This document shows, in pieces, positions 56,929 to 64,000 of a DNA stretch of 64,000 nucleotides. Position numbers and translations under genes: made by a program. Source of the DNA: Ciona savignyi (lineage: Eukaryota; Chordata; Ascidiacea; Phlebobranchia; Cionidae); NCBI GenBank assembly GCA_000149265.1, contig CH002357.1, positions 539,373-603,372 of the forward strand, written 5' to 3'. Below the pieces are notes generated by a model. That model did no database searches, was not told where the DNA came from, and worked only from the letters and a program-made list of their open reading frames with translations. The stretch's first letter is position 1. Every line of letters begins with the position of its first letter.

Positions 56929-57981
56929 TCAGTGTTTTGGAACTAAACTGAGCACGGCGTGAAATTTCTTACACTTTCGGTTCTTAGGTTTCGCTTTGCA
57001 TTTCGTAATGAACTTGTTTGGCAGCTGTTTAGCTATTTCACGAAGATACTTTTTGCATTTTGAGATGCTTGGGTTTCTTTTGCATTTCGAAGGTATGAAA
57101 TCTCCAGGCGAGGTCTCCCTTTTAATGTCTAAAATAGGGCGCCAGTTTCTGCACTTCTTCGAATTCGGCTTCTTCGAGCACCTTTTCATGAACTTCTTGG
57201 TCAGAGTAGCAGCAAGCCTTTTCCAAAACTGATGACATTTGGATTTTTTGGGATTTTTCTTGCATTTTTTGGGAATCTTCTTAGGTCCTGTTGTACTGGG
57301 CATTGGGGTCGTGGTTGTAGTAGTGGTAGTGATTACAGTTGACATAGTGGTTGTTTGTGGCGCACCTAAATTGCAAAATTCGGCTTAAATGTAAGTAAAA
57401 GCTAAATATTTTGATTTTTTGAAAATAACACTGTATACATACTTGTTGAGATTGAGCAATTCATCTCGTCCGAGCTATCCGCGCAGTCGCTGTAGCGATC
57501 ACAAACATCCCTGAAGGTTATACAACGCGTGGAGTCGTCACGGCATCTAAACCCATCGCATTCTTCCAACTTTCGGAAAATTATGGCAACGTTTTATATT
57601 TTATATAGAACTACATAGTTAATCCAACAACAAACCTCGCAATCAGCTTCGTCAGACCAGTCCGCACAATCCGGGTAACCGTCACATTTTTGGTAGCTGA
57701 GCGCACACTTTTGATCCCCGGAATGACATTTAAATTCACAGGTGGTTCCTGCATTAAAAATATCAGGTCTTAAGATCTGAGAAACCCGATTATATGTTAC
57801 TCTTACCGCAGTGTAATTCATTTTCGTCCGATAAATCTGGGCAATCATTGCGCCCATCGCACAAGTAATCCATTTCAATGTAAGTAAGTCCATCTCCGCA
57901 TTGCCACCGGTCCGGGATTTGATCTGAACTTGCTGAAAGAACTGAAACAAATAAAACATACAAACAGAAAATAAACAACAT
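56929..57981 (-). CDS. Secreted LDL-receptor class A protein with Thr-rich linker and Lys/Cys-rich repeated tail
   Basis: Exons: 57807-57981, 57636-57748, 57443-57569, 56929-57365; phases close to 283 residues. The ATG at 57981 opens a clear signal peptide (MLFIFCLYVLFVSVLSA). Three LDLa modules follow, one per exon. The first has CDGRNDCPDLSDE but lacks one cysteine pair; the second (CDGYPDCADWSDEADC) and third (CDRYSDCADSSDEMNC) have six cysteines. LDLa modules bind calcium through this acidic motif and mediate ligand binding. Then comes a Thr-rich, mucin-like stretch with eight consecutive threonines, and a strongly basic tail of two 49-residue repeats, each with four cysteines in the pattern C-x8-C-x18-C-x8-C. 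I do not recognise this tail. An extracellular or haemocyte product is plausible, but function is unknown. Donor 57636 (GTTTGT) and acceptor 57570 are the weakest junctions. Confidence 0.8.
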
Positions 57982-58204
57982 TTTTCATCCGACTTCACCA
58001 AAATAACTAACGAAATAAACCCGGTACACGTTCGTTGTAAGGAAACTTGGAAAGAAGGCATTTTATTAGAGACTCTACCAAAAAACACAGCACGCGCCGA
58101 ATTCCAAGCTAAAGGCGCTGCGTTAAATTAGGCGTAAAGAGTTTTTTTTCCATAGAAATATTAAAATGTTACGTATTTTCGATCTTAGTGACTGTCAAGC
58201 GGTT

Positions 58205-58395
58205 CACGAATCTTAAGACCTAAAATCTTAAGACCTGATATGTCGTTCTGAAGACCAGTGTGCGCTCAGCCACCATAAATCTGACGGTTACTCGGATTGT
58301 GCGGACTGGTTAGCTGATTGCGAGGTTTGTTGCTGAATTAACTGAATAGTTCTCTATAAAGTATTAAACTTTGATAATTTTCCGAGAGTTGGTCT
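58205..58395 (+). pseudogene. Inverted broken copy of LDLa exon 2 with flanking introns
   Basis: Plus-strand sequence matches the reverse complement of 57570-57780: TCTTAAGACCTGATAT, then GTGTGCGCTCAGCCACCA, GACGGTTACTCGGATTGTGC, GATTGCGAGGTTTGTTG and finally ATAATTTTCCGAGAGTTGG. It has lost the first part of the exon and the SDE calcium motif (the sequence jumps from TGGT to TAGCTGATTGC), and has no usable frame or acceptor. It lies about 0.2 kb upstream of the parent gene in opposite orientation. Confidence 0.85.
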
Positions 58396-58399
58396 GAGG

Positions 58400-59410
58400 G
58401 TCTATAGTAGCCGAGAGTATAAGCACAATTATTTAAACCCAACATTTTGTTACCTAGTAGCCCCACTAGTTATAAATCAATTGGTTAAAAAGTCAATGTC
58501 GGAAATATTTTATTGACAAGTCTGCCATAAGCTAGATGGGTATTGGATTCGAATTGAGCAGCAAGCTGACATTATCTTGAATCCAATAAGCTAATGAGTA
58601 GAACTAACAATTAGCTATTTCTTAATCTCATCGGTACACGCTGAATGGTCTTCAGCAATTTGACTGTGAGAACAAGAACAAGTAGGTAGGTATATTAACC
58701 CACGGGTAAAACATAACTAGTCTAGTTTAGGATAGACTTACTTGTATATTATTAAAAATATACGCACTTTCGTTCAGTTTAGTGTAGTTTATTCATTTTT
58801 TGCCCCAGTTTTTAAAAATGGCAAACGAATATAATCACAACACAGGAACGGGAAAAGACGGAAAAACGAACACTTCGCAGAAAATCCAGCGATATACAGA
58901 ATGCCATCGCTTCGTTCTTTGTTTTTTCTTACAATGATAATCTTGTAACTAAAAAAATTATTCCTGGTGTCCAACACCTGAAATACAAAGGTGAAGATCC
59001 ATCCTTTTGTTAGAAAGTTCCAGTATTTAATGGATCAACCACTATTTATTCTCAAAAAGGTTAGATACTCGGACGACACAAACGGTTAAATTGACATGCT
59101 TATTTAATTTTAATTTTCATACGTGTTTTTTTATGGAATATCATTTTTACCAAAATATCATCATGATGTCCTTATCGGATTCCTCTGCTTTTGCAGTGTG
59201 TCGTGGATAATGTTTATGACGGATTTTCGTGTACAGTTTTGCGATTCGTACATTTTTCTTAAAGCAATTAACTAGTTTATTACGTTTTCGTTTTTTAAAA
59301 TCAAAAATAAAAAAAAACCTTGAACTTACAATGTAGGAAAAAGAGAAGCGGTAAAACAATACCCGGCGACCGCAGCAAATCGCATTTGTAGATTTTTACG
59401 TTGACGGGCC
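58400..59410. other. Intergenic, no gene seen
   Basis: AT-rich unique sequence. A few short open frames on the minus strand have no domain or splice support. Confidence 0.55.
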
Positions 59411-59414
59411 AACT

Positions 59415-59680
59415 GGCCGGTTAGTGTAGCGGTTAAGTGCGTCGACTTTCAACCGAAAGGTTGCAGGTGCGAAACTGGTCGCTAGCTAGTCGGTTGTGTC
59501 CTTGGGCAAGGCACTTTACGGACCTTGCCTGAACCCAGCGGATTAATGGGTTCGACCAAATTGAAGGAACGTGTCTATCATGTATAACACACACTGAAAT
59601 AGCTCCGGTAACCCGACGCTCGTAAGTTAACCCCCTCTGGTTTTCCCATTCACGGGGGTAAATATGAATATCCTATCCTA
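59415..59680 (+). repeat. tRNA-derived SINE, most complete copy in the window
   Basis: Begins GGCCGGTTAGTGTAGCGGTT, with an A-box-like TAGTGTAGCGG (59422-59432) and a B-box-like GGTGCGAAACT (59466-59476), spaced as in a tRNA-type RNA polymerase III promoter. A conserved body follows (GGTTGTGTCCTTGGGCAAGG, a CCCAGCGGATTAATGGGTTC segment, GCTCCGGTAACCCGACG). It ends in AATATCCTATCCTA instead of poly(A). Ciona has a described composite tRNA-related SINE; whether this is the same family was not checked. Confidence 0.85.
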
Positions 59681-60525
59681 ATGTAGAAACCCGTACTAAA
59701 AGTGTACAGTAGGGGGGAGAACCGCACTATTTAAGTAAGATTTGGTTTAAACACAATAGCAGTGCTTAACAAAGTTACCAAAATTAATAAATCTCTGTAT
59801 TTCAGGCTGTCGAACTCAATGCGGTACCCAATCCTTAAACTTACACACAGCCCCAATGCTTATAGGTGACGTTTTTCTAAATTAGTGCCAAAAACTGTCG
59901 TCAAATGCACTCTATCCTTCATCGAAACTACGGCAACCGGACACCACGTTATACCATAACTTCACTTCTTTTATTTTAATGTACATGGGCAAGTGTGGCG
60001 TACACACGTTGGACAACCGCATGCAACATAAGTAAACAACCATAGACTGAAGCAAGCAGGCACGACGATGTGAAATTAGTGGTGGTTAACAAGAATTGTA
60101 CAGGCACCAACAACTGTGGTTGTATGTATTATTTTTAGAATAGTTCTTGGAACTGTGAGGGACATAAACTAGCAAGGACAGTTGCAAAGCTAGTTTATAA
60201 AACTGGTAAAAAACTTTAGTCTGTTAGAATACTTACAAGTTCGTTCTTCCGTCAATTTTTAACAGGATACTTCCAAACTTGCTTAGAAGTCAAAATATAA
60301 AGCAATGACCAACAATAACACTGAATAAATAGATGGTATTTAGTTGCAGGAGGGAAACGCAGTAGACACCAGGAATAATCGATGAAAGTAATACTGCTTG
60401 GTGAACTTTTTAATAGGTTGTGGCAAGCTCGTTGCCACGACGGGACGTTCTCACGTTACACCTCTTTAATAGCGCCGCTACCACGTTGGTAGGGTTTTAA
60501 GCCGTGATTTCTCCGAATCAGAGAT
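59681..60525. other. Intergenic and probable 3' UTR of the next minus-strand gene
   Basis: No exon seen. The part near 60300-60525 is likely the 3' UTR of the Ser-rich gene. Confidence 0.5.
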
Positions 60526-63500
60526 TCACTGAGCCAACAAGCTTTCAGTGTCGGCACTGGGTATCACGAGCGGTTTTTTGCCGACGGCAACAGATTTCTT
60601 ATCAGTGTCCGCCTCATAGCCGTGCTCGAACCGCCCGATTATGTTCGAAACGTGGCCAGCGGTGGGTAATTTTTCGTACTTGGGCATCCCGATCATCAAC
60701 ATTTGCTGGCGCGACGCGGACGACGCCCTGGACCTTTGTTTCGCTCGTGAAGCGTTGTCGACGCCGTTCTGACGCTTAACCGAAATTCTGTTTTCACTGC
60801 CAGTGCTGACGGGATTCGGTGTGTTATCGGGTTTACTATGATTGACAACCACTTCGTTAGTGGTGGGAACGGTCACGTCAAATCCACTGTCCGATAACCT
60901 GGTCACTTGGTCTCGCTCCAGTTCCCGTTCCGCTTGGCTGACTTCGTACAATGCAGCGCTAACATCTCTATCGACCTACAAAGGATAACTATCAATATTT
61001 TGGTCTCATTTTTGATTTTTTTTGGAAATAATTTCAAAGATATAGACAACAACAAGGTTTCCAAAATTTTGCCTCACTTGTTCTTTTGCTATTTCCATAG
61101 GCTCATCACGTGGAACATTATCATAGTCAGGCGAAAGAGCAGGACTCTGGTTATTGTTGTTAACGTTGGTTCTGTCGACTTCCGCGGTCGAGGTCTCCGT
61201 CCGAGTGGGCAGCCACAGCGCTGTAATGTTGTCATAATTGCCGTGCGCTTTGTCTTTGTTCCTCCTTGACCTGCCTCTCCGCGATCTTTCCACGTACGGC
61301 TGGTTGCTGCTGTTATTTGCGGACAGTGGCAACGACTCGGAAAGCAGGGATTTTTGTTCGTCAGCAATTGGCGGGAAGCGAGCCAGCTTGCTTGTGTCGC
61401 TGTGAGTGCTCGCGCGGTCGTACTTGGTGCGATTGTTGCCGACACTGTGAGTTTCATCGTCCGAAGATGAAAGGTCGAGTCGGTTGTTCAATGAACTGAT
61501 GGAACCTGGGAAAGTTTCGAAATGAAAAAATCAAGATTGGAATGACAAACACTGCATGCTGGAACAAAACACGATTTACCAAAATGATTTGATTGCTTTA
61601 ATCATTTTGAGGATGAATAAAAAATGAAATAAAAAATGATTGTGTCACTTAAAATTGTTTATGTGTTTGAATTAAAAAAATAAATTACTTGTTCTGATAA
61701 CATCAATTTTACAAGTGTTTTAAGTAAAGAGAAGATTACGGATGTCATTTCCAAATTCAAGTTTTGAATTGGAACAATTGTTTATTTATGCAACCAATTT
61801 AAAAATTTAATTTCTAATTGTGGGAAAACGAAGATTTATTTATATAATTTGATGCAAAATTAGATAAAGTAGTGGAAACGGTTTTCTCTTCTTAACTTTA
61901 TAGTGCTGTTTTTTTATGAATAAAAATCACAATTATTTTAGACAACACAAATATTCCTCCTATTGTTTTGAATTTAAAAACAACAAAAAACAATGGTCAT
62001 GGTTTTATTAGTTTATAAGAGAGCGAATTATAGATTTATAGATTTCAAAATATTGATTCGGGATTAATTCAGGACTTTCAAGGACTCACTAATTTGGATA
62101 AAATAACAACCATTGCTAAACAAATACTGTAAACATAAGCAAAAATAAAATATGTACCCTAACCCAAACATTGAAAGATTGTACCTTATAAACACAGAAT
62201 ATAGAAATGAGCCCATTTACCTTTTGAATGGTCAGGAAAGTACTTTTTAAAAAGCGATTCAGAAGTAGGACTGGGTTTTTCGGAGGTGTTATCTGGATTT
62301 ACACTCCAGTCGTTGCTCACCTCTGTTATGTCCTTTGATTCGTAACTTAACGCCAACTGCAAGAATACTTTATTATTGTTAATTTTTTCCTTAGTATTTG
62401 GTTAGGTTTAGACCGTTAATATGGAGTCAAATCAAATTTGGCTAAATTAACGACCAGGTTACTATGAAACTCACCAACATTATGCAACTTTTTAAACTTG
62501 TAATCAAATAAGTCATGTATTAAAACTGCCACCAAATTTAATTAAACAACACTTTAAGGACTAAAAGTTTTTGTAAGTTAACGCCCGCCCATCTATGGAC
62601 ACCAAACTTTACCCTTTACATAATATAAATCAAATAATACTTGTGAATCAACTAAAACAACTACACTGTTATACATAAAACGTTTTTGTTTTTTAAGAGA
62701 TAATTGCATAGACCATAGATTGTTACAAATCTATTATCATGGCATGTCATAATGATTTTTAGAAGTAACAAATTTGGTGCTAGTGCCATTCTTGTATTGG
62801 GTGGGAAAAATAATAATTTAGCATTTGAGAAGTACCAAATTTATTACTTCTATAAAATTTTATTATTTGCGTACAACCTATGCCAACTTGGAGGAGACAG
62901 ATTCTACTCTAATTAGACATCGCTTATAGTTGTTTTACGTTTTTAAAGAGCATAATCTTTTTACCGATATTTGGGAATTTTCAGCTTTCGGCTCATTCGA
63001 TTGCTCATTTGGAACTACAGTCACCCGGGCTCTGAAACGGTTTGGATCTAATTCCTGTGAAAAAAAATAGTTGTAATTATCCATAAAATCACAGGAATTA
63101 AATATAGTCCATTCACAATTTGCATTAAAGTAAATAAAAAAGTAAAGATTTCCAAGTTTTCCACAGAATTAGAAAGGATCTTGACCTCAAGTCCATGCCA
63201 ATAATCATCACAAATTATGCATTTTTACCAAATTATGAAATACAAAAAGCCAGGAAAACAACCCAAAGGTCAAATTACACAGCATGGCTTTAAGATATTA
63301 ATGAAATTATTAATCAAATCAACCATAAACCTTTCTATCTGAGCTCGCTCTTCGGTGATTACTGATTGAAGTTTCAAACGTTTTTTTATTACTTGACGAC
63401 CTTTCATCTGATGTTGATCTGAAATGTTAAGCCACGATGAATTGATGTTCTTGTAGTAGCATAGAAGTATTTAAAATTATTAATATTATAACTGATTTTA

Positions 63501-63777
63501 CAATCACAGGATAGTGTTGTGGTTAGAAACCAAATAATCATGTCTTGCCCCAATTATCTCGACAAAACTTAATGTGACACTGGGAAATATACTAAAACAG
63601 GCGGCACTTCGTTTGAGTTGAAATTGTTTTAATTTACAGTTCGAAATGTTAATAAACACATGTTACAACTTCACAAACATTTTGGGTTTATGGTATTCTG
63701 AGTCCAGTCTATGTATTACTTTCGTATCTCGACCTTTGCATTTCATCCAGCATATTCAAGTGAGTATTTCCCCATTG
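60526..63777 (-). CDS. Unrecognised Ser/Asn-rich protein, 3' six exons (5' end not found)
   Basis: Exons: 63734-63777, 63331-63418, 62965-63054, 62221-62356, 61078-61505, 60526-60975. All phases join correctly, giving 412 residues ending ADTESLLAQ and TGA. No start codon was found, so the gene probably continues past the window edge. The first exon reads NTHLNMLDEMQR. Then come Ser-rich RRASSDRK and DPNRFRARVTVV, a cluster with SRRGRSRRNKDK, two YDN tyrosine motifs (GNYDNI, PDYDNV), a helical segment (YEVSQAERELERDQ) and near the end VSNIIGRFEHGYEAD. Composition is hydrophilic and low-complexity, typical of a disordered cytoplasmic tail or scaffold; basophilic kinase sites (RRxS) are present. 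I cannot name a family. The donor at 63331 (GTTTAT) is weak. Confidence 0.65.
61506..62220. other. Intron of the Ser-rich gene, nothing else seen
   Basis: Very AT-rich, with no repeat family member or exon noticed. Confidence 0.55.
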
Positions 63778-64000
63778 CTAAAACACCACATTAGGCTTTT
63801 CGCATGTTTTAATTGACACATACTGAACTAAATCGTCAAATCAATAGCACAATTTCATAGTTTTAAATGACCAAATTAAAACACAATATAGGCAATAAAG
63901 GCATTCATCAAATGCAACTTACAATTATTTAACTAATATACCCGAACATTTCACCTATATGGGATAACACCCTTATTTCAAACAAATCATGCTAGTCTAG
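63778..64000. other. Window edge, likely intron of the Ser-rich gene
   Basis: I found no further exon with a matching phase before the window ends. Confidence 0.4.

Noticed and set aside
57594-58060. Upstream ATG giving MPSFQVSLQRTCTGF as the start of the LDLa protein
   Set aside because: Its frame differs from the LDLa frame unless an extra intron is assumed; the ATG at 57981 gives a direct signal peptide in frame.
63331-63418. Alternative reading QHQMKGRQVIKKRLKLQ for this exon
   Set aside because: It ends in phase 2, but the next exon starts in phase 0; the Ser-rich frame fits both neighbours.

Overview
The window is eukaryotic, AT-rich, and carries compact multi-exon genes with GT-AG introns, tRNA-like SINE copies ending in ATCCTATCCTA, and several short DNA transposons. 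The gene set is animal: the splicing kinase PRP4, a Cys-loop nicotinic receptor subunit, tandem alpha-tubulins, CFAP45, MB21D2, TXNDC17 and an LDL-receptor class A protein. Intron sizes, repeats and divergence fit a tunicate, most likely Ciona. That is an inference from reading; no database search was run.

Layout. 1-3130 is intergenic with decayed SINEs. 3131-11137 (-) is a complete 14-exon PRPF4B gene. 11138-16730 is intergenic, with a long inverted repeat whose two arms encode the same unknown C-terminus (12360-13100) and a SINE. 16731-26505 (+) is a non-alpha nicotinic acetylcholine receptor subunit with a very long cytoplasmic loop; its last exon runs into an assembly gap (26506-26954). 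28842-31231 and 34508-36581 (+) are two tandem alpha-tubulin genes separated by a nested pair of hAT-like elements. 38108-43906 (-) is CFAP45, a protein of the inside of ciliary doublet microtubules, with a candidate RFX X-box just upstream. 43907-46219 holds a 15-bp minisatellite and MITE remnants. 46220-52615 (+) is MB21D2. A second gap is at 52922-53021. 53339-53816 (-) is a Fyv7/CCDC59-like gene needing one frame correction, and 54152-54526 (-) is the single-exon TXNDC17. 54840-56424 is a SINE and MITE cluster. 56929-57981 (-) is a secreted protein with three LDLa modules, a Thr-rich linker and a tandemly repeated Lys/Cys-rich tail. 60526-63777 (-) is the 3' part of an unrecognised Ser-rich gene.

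For six genes, hand-built exon chains close in phase from start to stop: PRPF4B 915 aa, CFAP45 543 aa, MB21D2 482 aa, both tubulins 451 aa, and the LDLa protein 283 aa. This strongly supports those models. The genes do not form one pathway, although alpha-tubulin and CFAP45 are both components of ciliary doublet microtubules.

The strongest candidate for something undescribed is the basic tail module of the LDLa protein, with four CxxxPxxxxC motifs in two 49-residue repeats. Other notable points are an inverted broken copy of one of its exons, the mosaic homogenisation of the two tubulins, one CFAP45 exon with extreme G/C third positions, and several transposons whose insertion boundaries can be read to the base.
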